From positions 372,001 through 436,000 of the forward strand of contig CAWINK010000003.1 of NCBI GenBank assembly GCA_963837445.1: a stretch of DNA of 64,000 nucleotides, read 5' to 3'. The DNA comes from JACVRW01 sp963837445 (lineage in GTDB: Bacteria; Actinomycetota; Thermoleophilia; Solirubrobacterales; Thermoleophilaceae). A model generated the notes under the pieces. That model searched no databases, was not told the DNA's origin, and was given only the letters and a program-made list of their open reading frames with translations. Position 1 is the stretch's first letter, and each line of letters begins with the position of its first letter. Below, in pieces: positions 33,409 through 41,569 of the stretch. The translations under genes and the position numbers were made by a program.

Positions 33409-33525
33409 ATGGTCGGAACGGCCCTTCGGCCCATCTCGCACCTCACCGCCTGGGTGGTCTGGCACGCGATGCGCGTCTCGCTCCTCGACGACCTCGAGCG
33501 CCCGCGGCCGCCTGAGTCCGCCTAG
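33409..33525 (+). CDS. Possible 38-residue peptide
   Basis: A short open frame from ATG 33409 encodes MVGTALRPISHLTAWVVWHA then MRVSLLDDLERPRPPESA. The central part is amphipathic with three tryptophan/histidine positions. There is no strong ribosome site, and it lies in a 247-base gap between glyQS and the response regulator. I cannot exclude chance. The rest of the gap holds AT-richer sequence (ACAATGTGACCATTTGTTC) that may contain the glyQS promoter. Confidence 0.3.
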   Translation: MVGTALRPISHLTAWVVWHAMRVSLLDDLERPRPPESA

Positions 33526-33531
33526 CGAAGT

Positions 33532-34185
33532 TCAGGGGTCCACCAGGCGCCGCTCGGCGGCCCAGCGGCTCAGCTGGTGGCGATTGGACAGTTGCAGCTT
33601 GTGAAGGACCGCCGAGACGTGGTGTTCCACCGTCTTCGGCGAGATCCCGAGCTCGAGTCCCACCTCCTTGTAGAGGTAGCCGCGCGCGATCAGCTGGAGC
33701 ACCTCGCGCTCGCGTTGGGTCAGCCGGTCGAGCTCCGGGTCCACCTCCGCGGGCTTGAACCCGGTTCCCGCGGTGAACGCGTCCAGCACGAAGCCGGCGA
33801 GGCTCGGCGAGAACACGGCATCGCCCTCGGCCACGCGCCGGGCCGCCTTGGCGAGGTCGGCTGGGTCGATCGTCTTCGTCACGTATCCACGGGCACCCGC
33901 CTGGACCAGGTCGATCACGTCTTCGGGCGCGTCCGAGACCGACAGCGCGAGGAAGCGCACCTGCGGAAGCTCGTCCACGAGCGCGCTGACCACAGCGAGC
34001 CCGCCACCCGCCGGCATGTGCACGTCGAGGAGGACGACGTCGGGCTCGGTCGCACGGATCACCCGGAGCGCCTCGTCCACGGTGCCCGCCTCGCCCACGA
34101 CCTCGACCTCGCCGCTCAGGCGCGAGCGAACGCCGTCGCGGAAGAGCTCGTGGTCGTCCACGATCACGATCCTTGGACCGCTCAT
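33532..34185 (-). CDS. NarL/LiaR-type response regulator
   Basis: The 217-residue protein has an intact receiver domain (VIVDDHELFRDGVRSRL, phospho-acceptor in VVLLDVHMPAGGG, LALSVSDAPEDV, the lysine in GYVTKTIDP) and a LuxR helix-turn-helix (LTQREREVLQLIARGYLYKE then GISPKTVEHHVSAVLHKL). Its ATG overlaps the stop of the sensor kinase gene, so they are one two-component system. It probably controls the envelope-stress genes next to it. Confidence 0.95.
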   Translation of the reverse strand: MSGPRIVIVDDHELFRDGVRSRLSGEVEVVGEAGTVDEALRVIRATEPDVVLLDVHMPAGGGLAVVSALVDELPQVRFLALSVSDAPEDVIDLVQAGARGYVTKTIDPADLAKAARRVAEGDAVFSPSLAGFVLDAFTAGTGFKPAEVDPELDRLTQREREVLQLIARGYLYKEVGLELGISPKTVEHHVSAVLHKLQLSNRHQLSRWAAERRLVDP

Positions 34186-35447
34186 CGGCGGCGTTCCTGG
34201 ACGAGCCGCACCTCGCAGCCTCCGCCCGGAGCGGTGCGCACGGCGGCGTGGCCGCCGTGGCGGACCATGCGCGCCATGATCGAGTCGCGCACGCCGCGCC
34301 GGTCCTGCGGGACGGTCTCGAGGTCGAAGCCGGGACCGCGGTCGCGCACGTAGGCGGACACCTGCCGCTCGTCGATCTCAGCGAACAGCGACACCGACGC
34401 ATCGGGCGCGTGCTTGGCAGCGTTGAAGAGCGCCTCGCGGGCGGAGGCCACGAGCGCCGCGCTGTCCTCGTCGAGGCGGGCGTCGCCGATGATCACGACG
34501 TCGATCTTCACGCGGTGGGCGTCCTCGACCTCGGCGGCCACCGAGCGCAGGGCGCCCGCCATCGACAGCGGCTGCGCGTCCGGGCCCCCGAACAGCCGAG
34601 CCCGGAGGTCGCGCTCCTGGCGCCGTGCGAGCGCCTTGACCTCGGCCGGATCGTCGGCGCGGCTCTGGATCAAGGCCAGCGTCTGGAGGACGGAATCGTG
34701 GACGACGCCGGCGAGCTCCAGACGCTCGTTCGCGCGCGCCGTCTCCACCCGCTCGGCGGCAAGCGCTCGCGACCTGCGCACCCACCGCGGCGCCAAAACG
34801 AGGAGCGCAAGGCCGGCGCCGGCCACCACGGCGGCGATGATCTCGCCGTTTCGCCCACCGGACGTTCCCACCGAGCCCACGGCGAACCAGAGCAGAGCGG
34901 CGATGCCGGCCAGCGCGACCGCTCCCTTGCGGTGCTCCCTGATGGACCCAGCCGCCCACCAATACGCGCTGAGGCCGGCAGAGCCCAGCAGGACTCCCCA
35001 GAGGAGCGGGTCGCTGCCCACCTGAAACCCGACCGCGTCCGCGGCGGCGACGTAGGACAGGCCGAGCAGCCCGGTGCCCAGGCTGCGGCGCCAGTCGGGC
35101 TGGCCGTCCGCCCCGGGCTCCTCGGCCAGCGCGTGCACTAGCGACAGGCCCGCGTACGCGGCGGGCCCGATGCCCGCGACCGGTGCGCTCGCCACCGTTG
35201 CAGCGCGGGCGCCCCAGAGGGTGGTCTGGCGCGGGCCGGCGATCCACGTGAGCGTGCCCACGTACTGGGCAGCCGAGGATGGCGCGACAACCAGCAGGCC
35301 CAGCCCAGCCGTCAGGCAGGCAAGGGCCACGGCCCAGCTCCAGCCGAGCCGAAGGAGGTCCGCCTGGTCGAGCACCATGAGCACACCTGCCACCAGCACC
35401 GAAGCGGACAGAGCGAGTGCCGGGTACCGGTTCGAGATCTGATTCAT
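34182..35447 (-). CDS. Sensor histidine kinase (LiaS/DesK-like)
   Basis: The 421-residue protein has about eight hydrophobic segments in its N-terminal 220 residues, then a HisKA_3 dimerisation helix with the phospho-histidine (ELAGVVHDSVLQTLALIQ) and an HATPase domain (REALFNAAKHAPDA, DRGPGFDLETVPQDRRGV). The membrane part has little extracytoplasmic sequence, as in intramembrane-sensing kinases such as LiaS. It overlaps both neighbours by four bases, fixing it in an operon with the PspC/LiaF-like gene upstream and the response regulator downstream. Confidence 0.93.
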   Translation of the reverse strand: MNQISNRYPALALSASVLVAGVLMVLDQADLLRLGWSWAVALACLTAGLGLLVVAPSSAAQYVGTLTWIAGPRQTTLWGARAATVASAPVAGIGPAAYAGLSLVHALAEEPGADGQPDWRRSLGTGLLGLSYVAAADAVGFQVGSDPLLWGVLLGSAGLSAYWWAAGSIREHRKGAVALAGIAALLWFAVGSVGTSGGRNGEIIAAVVAGAGLALLVLAPRWVRRSRALAAERVETARANERLELAGVVHDSVLQTLALIQSRADDPAEVKALARRQERDLRARLFGGPDAQPLSMAGALRSVAAEVEDAHRVKIDVVIIGDARLDEDSAALVASAREALFNAAKHAPDASVSLFAEIDERQVSAYVRDRGPGFDLETVPQDRRGVRDSIMARMVRHGGHAAVRTAPGGGCEVRLVQERRR

Positions 35448-36502
35448 CGCGCCGCCGCCGAGGCCACGAAGTTGCTGCCGCCGTCCAACGAGATCTCGCC
35501 CACACCCACGTCGGCAATCACGTTGATACGAGGCGCGCCCAGTGCGTCCCTTCTCGAGATTGGCCAGACAGCCCGAACGGTCGCGTCGAGGCCGCGGGAG
35601 TCGAGAAACTTGCGATTGACGATTCCGGCGCGGATCGATCCGCTACCCACACGAGCATCCAGCGTGAGGCGGACGTCGTCCGGAACGCCCAGGCGGAGCT
35701 CTCCCATTCCCACCGACGCTACGACTGTCACCGGTCGGCTGGTGTCGAGCCGCCTGAGATCCACCGTCACGTCGCCGACGGCGCGACGAACCACGAGCGA
35801 ACCATCGGTGGCATCCGTCGTCGTGAAGGACGCGTCGCCCACCCCACCTTCGAGACGCGTGCCGGCGGCAGTGACGCTCGCGCCGAGCACCACGGCCACG
35901 ACGGCTGGAGCCACGAACGCGCGTGCACCGCCCTTCAGCGTCGCGGCCAGTAGCGCCGCGCCCGCCAGGAGCACTCCCGCCGGCACCAAGCGCTCCCAGC
36001 GCTGGTCGGGGAAGAGCACCACGGCGCCGGCGAGTACCACGGAGAAGACCACCACGGGCGCCGCCGCCAGTACGACAGCACGGGCCTCAGCATCCGTGCG
36101 CGCCCGCCCGCGGACGTAGTCGGCGGAGACCAGAACCGCGAGACCGATCAGCTGGAGGGCTACCACGGGAATCCAGACGCTCGGCGCCTCGTCGAAGAGT
36201 GCGGGCAGGTCGATCGAGCGTCCGAACACCGCTTCGGGGAAGAGGAAGATGAGTCCCACGCGCCCCGCGCCGATCAGGTTGTCCCAGCTCGGGCGGTTGT
36301 GTCCGCGCGCCGGTATCAGGAGGGCGGCTCCCGCGTAGACGGCGAGCGGGATGCTCGAGTATGCGGCGACCAGGACAAGGACCACCCGAACGAACACCAC
36401 GGGAGCGTTCAGCCAGTCCGCCAGCCCTCCCGCCACGCCTGCGAGCACCCGGTGCTCGGTACGCCGACGGAGCGCGGGCCGCGCGGGCGCCGAGTTGCTC
36501 AC
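35444..36502 (-). CDS. PspC-domain membrane protein with LiaF-like C-terminus
   Basis: The N-terminal PspC domain (LRRRTEHRVLAGVAGGLADW, then YAGAALLIP) is followed by about five transmembrane segments. The C-terminal beta-rich domain (SLVVRRAVGDVTVDLRRLD, VTVVASVGMGELRLGVPDDV, INVIADVGVGEISLDGGSN) resembles LiaF/DUF4097-type adhesin folds. In Firmicutes LiaF keeps the LiaSR system off until the envelope is stressed; the same role is likely here. The start is taken as GTG 36502, preceded by a GAGGCGG ribosome site and overlapping the upstream stop. Confidence 0.88.
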   Translation of the reverse strand: MSNSAPARPALRRRTEHRVLAGVAGGLADWLNAPVVFVRVVLVLVAAYSSIPLAVYAGAALLIPARGHNRPSWDNLIGAGRVGLIFLFPEAVFGRSIDLPALFDEAPSVWIPVVALQLIGLAVLVSADYVRGRARTDAEARAVVLAAAPVVVFSVVLAGAVVLFPDQRWERLVPAGVLLAGAALLAATLKGGARAFVAPAVVAVVLGASVTAAGTRLEGGVGDASFTTTDATDGSLVVRRAVGDVTVDLRRLDTSRPVTVVASVGMGELRLGVPDDVRLTLDARVGSGSIRAGIVNRKFLDSRGLDATVRAVWPISRRDALGAPRINVIADVGVGEISLDGGSNFVASAAAR

Positions 36503-37122
36503 CGAGTCCGCCTCGCTACGACCCGTCCGTCGCGGAAGCAGAACGTGTGCTGAGGGGGCTCGCCCCATCGACCCGGTGAGTCCCCGAGGTAAACCAGGCA
36601 GTCCGCCGTTCCGCCCCTGAGCGTTGCCTGCCCGTGGCCGGCAGGCGCTCCGAGCCGCTCCCGCAAGGCGGACTTCGTGGTATCCCGCGCCGCAGCTCGC
36701 GCCTCATCTGCCCCGATGCGGCCGGCGCTTCGCTTGACGACGACGGTGGCCACGCCGGCGCCGATCACGACCGGCAGCAACACGAGGGTCGCGCCCACCG
36801 CCGCTCGCCGGCGTGCCGCCCAGAGCGCCATCGCGATCGCACCAAGCCCAAGTCCCAGGATCAGGAGGGCGGGGTCCGCCCACACCGGGCCGTCGAGCCG
36901 GTACTCGAAAGTTCCGCGGCCGTCCCCGCCGCCCCCGTGCGTCTCGAACCGCATCACAAAGAGACCGAGGCCGGCAATGGTCGCCAGCAGCGCGAGCGGC
37001 GCACGCGGTCCGCGGCGGCCTCGGGCACGATCTGCCGGGGCCGTGCCCAGCGCCCGCGGGAAAGGGGGTGTGCCGGCCGCGCTCATCTGTGCAGCATCGT
37101 CTCCTTGGGCGGCCAGCGCCAT
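36499..37122 (-). CDS. Three-helix membrane protein of the envelope-stress operon
   Basis: The protein (207 residues from ATG 37122, or 195 from ATG 37086) has a Pro/Arg-rich N-terminus and three transmembrane segments (LALLATIAGLGLFVMRF; ALLILGLGLGAIAMALWAA; AAVGATLVLLPVVIGAGVA). A small C-terminal extracytoplasmic domain has two cysteines (TADCLVYLGDSPG, HTFCFRDGRVV). That last domain has the look of a SmpA/BamE-like lid, but I do not recognise a family. Its stop overlaps the start of the PspC gene, so it heads the four-gene operon. A divergent FmdB gene starts about 90 bases away. Confidence 0.7.
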   Translation of the reverse strand: MALAAQGDDAAQMSAAGTPPFPRALGTAPADRARGRRGPRAPLALLATIAGLGLFVMRFETHGGGGDGRGTFEYRLDGPVWADPALLILGLGLGAIAMALWAARRRAAVGATLVLLPVVIGAGVATVVVKRSAGRIGADEARAAARDTTKSALRERLGAPAGHGQATLRGGTADCLVYLGDSPGRWGEPPQHTFCFRDGRVVARRTR

Positions 37123-37214
37123 GGGGGATTGTCCCCAGCACCTACGGGCGACCCCCGGGGGTGACCGAGAAGCGACGCTGGGGCTTGATCTGGCACTCCT
37201 ATACTGAGAGTGCC

Positions 37215-37553
37215 ATGCCGATCTACGAGTATCGCTGCGAGCGAGGACACACGTTCGAGGTGATGCAGCGCATGACCGACGACTCGCTCACCGTCTGCGA
37301 CGAGCACGGAACGCCGGTGCAGCGCGTCTTCCACCCCGTCGCGGTGCACTTCAAGGGCTCCGGCTTCTACAACACCGACTACGGCAAGAAGAAGTCGGGG
37401 GCGTCGTCTGACAGCACGTCCGAGGGCTCCTCCTCGGACAGCTCGTCGTCGAAGTCGGACTCGGACTCCTCGTCCGGGTCGTCCGACTCGAAGAAGAAGG
37501 ATTCGAGCTCCAAGGACTCGAGCTCCACGAAGAGCTCGTCCGGCTCGGACTAG
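37215..37553 (+). CDS. FmdB-type zinc-ribbon protein with serine-rich tail
   Basis: The protein (112 residues) begins MPIYEYRCERGHTFEVMQRM, the FmdB zinc-ribbon start, and continues CDEHGTPVQRVFHPVAVHFK and GSGFYNTDYGKKK. In standard members each half contributes CxxC; here the pairs are CERGH and CDEH, so the possible ligands are two Cys and two His. The last 50 residues are almost only Ser, Asp and Lys. The function of FmdB proteins is unclear; a nucleic-acid or regulatory role is often suggested. The stop overlaps that of the convergent LCP gene. Confidence 0.88.
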   Translation: MPIYEYRCERGHTFEVMQRMTDDSLTVCDEHGTPVQRVFHPVAVHFKGSGFYNTDYGKKKSGASSDSTSEGSSSDSSSSKSDSDSSSGSSDSKKKDSSSKDSSSTKSSSGSD

Positions 37554-38614
37554 TCGCCCTCCTCGAGCTTGCGCACCGCGTCCGCCTTCGCGCCGTCCGA
37601 GACGAACAGGTTGCTGCCGCGGCAGCAGGTGGCCTCCAGCACCTCGGTGTTCTCCGACGAGCCCGTGGCCATGTCTGCGAACAGCCCCATCAGCTGGAAG
37701 CCGTTCATGTCCGAGCGCAGCGTGCGCGGCGCGTTCCAGCTCACCCACGGCAGCCGGGCGAACGTGCTGGGTGACTTCACCTGGGAGCCGATGGCGCTCA
37801 GCACCTGCTGCTGGCGGGCGGCGCGGTCCCGGTCGTCCTCGCCTGGCGCACAGGTGTTCTTGCGCACCCGCGCGTAGCCCAGCGCACGCTTTCCGTTGAG
37901 GTCGATCTCGCCCTTCTTGAAGCGGAGGCCCTTCCAGAAATTGTCGAAGGGGGGCGAGCAGATGCGTGTCTTGTTGTTCACCGTGATCCCGCCGAGCGAG
38001 TCGATGAAGTCCGGGAAGTTCTCGAAGTCCACCTCCACGAGGTGGTTCACCTGGAGGCCGTTCCCCAGGAACGCCTCCACGGTCTCGATCGTGAGCGCGG
38101 GCCCGCCGAACGCATAGGCCGCATTGATCTTGTTGATTCCGTGGCCGGGCACCTCGACCTCGACATCGCGCGGGATCGAGAGCTTGCGGACGCTCCCGAA
38201 GGAGGCGTGCACGAGCATGATCGTGTCGGCGCGGCCGGGGCCGGACTGGGATTCGTCGATCGACTCTCCGGTGCGCGCATCGGAGCCGAGGACCAGGATG
38301 TTGCTGCCCGTGAACAGGCTTCCGCTGCCCGAGAGCGCTCGCTCGGTCTCGGGCGAGACGCCGTCCTGGGTCTGGGCGCTGATCAGGAAGATGACGAGCG
38401 AGAGCAGGAGCCAGCCGGCGATCGCCAGCGCGACCCATTTGAACACCCGGCCTGGGGTGATCGGCCGCCGGTCGCGGGGTGGGCGCGGCTCGTCGCCGTC
38501 ACGGTTCCGCGAGAGCCTGCGGCGGAGCGCATCGAGGTCGCCGCCGCGCGCCAGCGGCTTGCGGCGCGCGCGGTAGACCTTGTACTCCGGGGGGTCGGGG
38601 GTCGGGTCATTCAC
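37550..38614 (-). CDS. LCP (LytR-CpsA-Psr) family protein
   Basis: The 354-residue protein has a charged cytoplasmic N-terminus, one transmembrane helix (VALAIAGWLLLSLVIFLI) and an extracytoplasmic LCP domain (NILVLGSDARTGESIDESQS, RADTIMLVHAS, KLSIPRDVEVEVPG, KINAAYAFGGP, DSLGGITVNNK, RALGYARVRKN). LCP enzymes attach polymers such as arabinogalactan or teichoic acids from lipid carriers to peptidoglycan. The conserved arginine and aspartate positions of the phosphotransfer site are present (SDAR, RADT, PRD). It is convergent with the FmdB gene. Confidence 0.95.
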   Translation of the reverse strand: MNDPTPDPPEYKVYRARRKPLARGGDLDALRRRLSRNRDGDEPRPPRDRRPITPGRVFKWVALAIAGWLLLSLVIFLISAQTQDGVSPETERALSGSGSLFTGSNILVLGSDARTGESIDESQSGPGRADTIMLVHASFGSVRKLSIPRDVEVEVPGHGINKINAAYAFGGPALTIETVEAFLGNGLQVNHLVEVDFENFPDFIDSLGGITVNNKTRICSPPFDNFWKGLRFKKGEIDLNGKRALGYARVRKNTCAPGEDDRDRAARQQQVLSAIGSQVKSPSTFARLPWVSWNAPRTLRSDMNGFQLMGLFADMATGSSENTEVLEATCCRGSNLFVSDGAKADAVRKLEEGD

Positions 38615-38637
38615 CCCCCTCTGTATATCTACTGCCC

Positions 38638-39603
38638 ATGCCGCCGAGGCGCGTGATCGGTATCGACGCAGGGGGCACCAAGCTTCTCGGCGGGGTTGTG
38701 GACGAGCAAATGGTGGTCCACCACCGGGTCCACCGGACCTGGCGCGGCGGCGACAGGCAGGAGACGCTCGACATCCTCACGGACGCCGTCGAGGAGATCC
38801 GGGCGGTCGCCTCCGATGTCGAGGCCATCGGCTTCGGGGTGCCCGCTCTCGTCGAATCGGAGACGGGTGTGACGCGCTGGTCGAACCACCTGCCCGCGCT
38901 GGGCGGCCTGCCCTTCCGCGACCTGATGAGCGAGCGACTCGGGCTGCCCGTGGTGGTGGACAACGACGGCAACGCCGCGATGCTCGCGGAGGCGCGCAGC
39001 GGGGCGGCCGCCGGGGTCCGGCACGCGGTGATGGTCTCGCTCGGGACCGGAATCGCGGGTGGCCTGCTCCTGAACGGCGAGGTGTACCGGGGCGCGACCG
39101 GCGTTGGCGCGGAGCTCGGCCACGTGGTGCTCCAGCTGCATGGGCCGGACTGCCCAGGCGGCTGCCCCGGCCAGGGCTGCTTCGAGGCACTCGTCTCCGG
39201 CGAAGCGATCGGGCGCGAGGGACTGCGGGTGGCGCAGGAACACGCGGATTCCCAGCTCGGCCACCGGCTTGCCGCGGATCAAGAGATCAGCGGCGGCGTC
39301 GTGACCGAGCTGGCCCACGACGGTGACCCGCTCGCGGGCGGGGTCCTCGACGAGGTGGGGCAGCGGCTCGGCCACGGGCTAGTCGGGCTCGTGAACACGT
39401 TCAACCCCGAGGTGATCGTGATCGGCGGCGGAGCCGTGCGTGCGGGCGACATGCTGCTCGACCCGGCGCGGGCGGTGGTGGCCGAGCGGGCGCTCGAGCC
39501 GGCGCGGGCGGTGGTACGGATCGCGGCCGCCCACTACGGCGACGAGGCCGGAATGCTTGGTGCCGCACTGCTCGCCTTCGACCACCTGGGGCCGTCCTCG
39601 TGA
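38638..39603 (+). CDS. ROK family sugar kinase (probable glucokinase)
   Basis: The 321-residue protein shows the ATP-binding motif GIDAGGTKLLGG, VVDNDGNAA (catalytic aspartate), SLGTGIAGG, the sugar-binding GAELGHV and the ROK zinc motif CPGGCPGQGCFEALVSG. ROK proteins without a DNA-binding domain are sugar kinases, most often glucokinases in actinobacteria. The substrate is inferred. The stop overlaps the GTG start of rsmI. Start ATG 38638 leaves 23 bases to the divergent LCP gene. Confidence 0.9.
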   Translation: MPPRRVIGIDAGGTKLLGGVVDEQMVVHHRVHRTWRGGDRQETLDILTDAVEEIRAVASDVEAIGFGVPALVESETGVTRWSNHLPALGGLPFRDLMSERLGLPVVVDNDGNAAMLAEARSGAAAGVRHAVMVSLGTGIAGGLLLNGEVYRGATGVGAELGHVVLQLHGPDCPGGCPGQGCFEALVSGEAIGREGLRVAQEHADSQLGHRLAADQEISGGVVTELAHDGDPLAGGVLDEVGQRLGHGLVGLVNTFNPEVIVIGGGAVRAGDMLLDPARAVVAERALEPARAVVRIAAAHYGDEAGMLGAALLAFDHLGPSS

Positions 39604-40418
39604 CCGCCGGCCGGCTCGTGGTCTGCCCAACGCCGATCGGGAACCTCGAGGACATCACGCTGCGGGTGCTCTCCGCGCTTCGCGATGCCGACGTGGTGGC
39701 CTGTGAGGACACCCGCCGCACGCGCGTGCTGCTGGACCGCTACGGGGTGCGGGCAAAGCTTGTCTCGTACCACGAGCACAACGAGGCGGCCCGCGCTTCG
39801 GAGCTCGTGGGGCGGATGCGCGAGGGGGCCGTGGTCGCTCTGGTCTCGGATGCCGGCATGCCGTTGGTGTCCGACCCCGGCTACCTGCTCGTGCGCGGCT
39901 GCGTGGCCGCCGGGCTGCCGGTGGAGGTGCTGCCGGGGCCGTCGGCGGCGATCACCGCGCTGGTGGCGTCGGGGCTTCCGGCCGACGAGTGGCACTTCCA
40001 CGGCTTTCTGCCGCGCAAGAAGGGCGAGCTGCGCGAGGTGCTCTCCCAGGGTGGGGGAACGCTGGTCGCGTTCGAGTCGCCGCGCCGGCTCCCTTCCACG
40101 CTCCAGCTGCTGGCCGAGCTCGATGGAGAGCGCGAGGCGGCGGTCTGCCGCGAGCTGACGAAGGCGCACGAGGAGGTGGTGCGCGGGACCGCGACCGAGC
40201 TCGCCGCCCGCTACGCGGCGGGACCGCCCAAGGGCGAGATCGTCCTCGTGCTGGCGCCGGTCACCCCGCCCGCCTCGGACGTGGCGGACCCCGCCGCGGT
40301 CGATGCCCTGCGCCGGCTCGTCGAAGCCGGTGCGCACCCGCGCAAGGCCGCCACCGTGGTTGCCGGGTTGACCGGCGGCAGCGCAAACGCGCTGTACCGG
40401 GCCCTGACTTCGGAGTAA
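39600..40418 (+). CDS. rsmI: 16S rRNA (cytidine(1402)-2'-O)-methyltransferase
   Basis: RsmI (272 residues) methylates the ribose of C1402 in the ribosomal decoding site using SAM. Characteristic motifs are VVCPTPIGNLEDITLR at the N-terminus, ACEDTRRTRVLL, SYHEHNE, LVSDAGMPLVSDPGY, VLPGPSAAITALVASG, FHGFLPRKKGE, FESPRRLPSTL and RELTKAHEEVVRG. It overlaps the ROK kinase gene by four bases. The C-terminus (RKAATVVAGLTGGSANALYR) is typical. Confidence 0.97.
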   Translation: MTAGRLVVCPTPIGNLEDITLRVLSALRDADVVACEDTRRTRVLLDRYGVRAKLVSYHEHNEAARASELVGRMREGAVVALVSDAGMPLVSDPGYLLVRGCVAAGLPVEVLPGPSAAITALVASGLPADEWHFHGFLPRKKGELREVLSQGGGTLVAFESPRRLPSTLQLLAELDGEREAAVCRELTKAHEEVVRGTATELAARYAAGPPKGEIVLVLAPVTPPASDVADPAAVDALRRLVEAGAHPRKAATVVAGLTGGSANALYRALTSE

Positions 40419-40482
40419 CGAACCGCAACAACCCTGCGACCGCGCGGCCCGCACCACCAGCCGGCGCCCGCACACTCGCGCG

Positions 40483-41514
40483 ATGCGCCGACTCCTGCTC
40501 AGCCTCAGCGTCCTTCTCGTCCTCGCTCCTTCTGCTCACGCGTCGTGGACATGGCCGGTGCGGGGCGATGTCATCACGCAGTACCGAAACGGCGACGACC
40601 CGTATGCCGCTGGGCAGCACCGCGGGATCGACATTGCGGCGCCGGTGGGCACGCCGGTGGTGGCGGCCGCAAGCGGGGATGTGCTGTTCGCGGGCACGGC
40701 GGGCTCGTCTGGCCTGACCGTGAGCGTGCGGACCGCCCACGGCTTCGACACCTCGTACCTGCACCTCTCCGCGCTCGCGGTCCGAGCCGGCGCGCACGTG
40801 TCGGCCGGCGAGCGCCTGGGTGCGGTCGGCACGAGCGGCACGCGCTCCGCCGTCCAGCCACACCTGCACTTCGGCGTGCGCGAAGCGGGCAGCCGGCACG
40901 CGTACGTCGACCCTCTGTCGATGCTGCCGCCGGCCGCGGCGCCCCCACCGAGCGACGGGCCGCGTGAGGCGCCGGCACCGGCGCCGCTCGCGCCGAGGCC
41001 GGAGCCTGCGCCCGCGCCGCGCAGAGCGCCGCGGCCGGCCCCGTCCCCTCGCCGGTCGCCACGACTCGCACCGGCTCCACGCGCCGCCCCACGAACCGCG
41101 CCGGTCCCGCGGTTCTCGCCCGCGCCCCGATCCGCGCCGGAGCCCCGGCCGGCACCGAGGCCACGACCAGCGCCGGCACCCTCGCCGCTGCGTGCCCCGC
41201 GGAGCGCCCCGGCACCGTCGCCGATCGGCGCTCCACTGCTCGCGGCTCCGGACCCGGACCCGGCTCGGGACCCCGGTCCTTCGCCCGCGCGGCCAGCGCC
41301 CGCGCCGCTCGGCGCTCCGCGGCCGGCATCGGCACCGGACCGCGCTCATCCATCCCCGCCCTCATCCGGCCCGGACATCGGCTGGGCGCTGGCGTGCGCT
41401 GGCCTCCTCCTGGCCGCCGGAGTCCTCGGCCTCACCGGCGACGGCCGCCGCGCCGCGGCGCGCGGACGCTCCCGCGCCGCAGGCGCGCTCCGCCCTCACC
41501 TCGGCAGGCGCTGA
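40483..41514 (+). CDS. Secreted M23 metallopeptidase with long Pro/Ala/Arg spacer
   Basis: The 343-residue protein has a signal peptide (MRRLLLSLSVLLVLAPSAHA) and an M23/LytM domain at residues 22-145 (QHRGIDIAAPVGTPV for the first zinc ligands; HLHFGVREAG for the others). It then has about 150 residues almost entirely of Pro, Ala and Arg, and a C-terminal transmembrane helix (IGWALACAGLLLAAGVLGL) with a basic tail. The catalytic domain would sit outside the cell, tethered through a wall-spanning spacer. LytM domains cut peptidoglycan cross-links or, if inactive, activate amidases; here the zinc residues look intact. Confidence 0.88.
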   Translation: MRRLLLSLSVLLVLAPSAHASWTWPVRGDVITQYRNGDDPYAAGQHRGIDIAAPVGTPVVAAASGDVLFAGTAGSSGLTVSVRTAHGFDTSYLHLSALAVRAGAHVSAGERLGAVGTSGTRSAVQPHLHFGVREAGSRHAYVDPLSMLPPAAAPPPSDGPREAPAPAPLAPRPEPAPAPRRAPRPAPSPRRSPRLAPAPRAAPRTAPVPRFSPAPRSAPEPRPAPRPRPAPAPSPLRAPRSAPAPSPIGAPLLAAPDPDPARDPGPSPARPAPAPLGAPRPASAPDRAHPSPPSSGPDIGWALACAGLLLAAGVLGLTGDGRRAAARGRSRAAGALRPHLGRR

Positions 41515-41569
41515 GGGGGTTCCGTCAGTTCTCCGCGTACCGGCCGCCCGCGGGTAGCATCGATGGTCG

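Noticed and set aside
36813..37214. Extended N-terminus for the FmdB protein
   Set aside because: The residues before MPIYEY are shadow-like; family members start at MPIYEY, and ATG 37215 fits.
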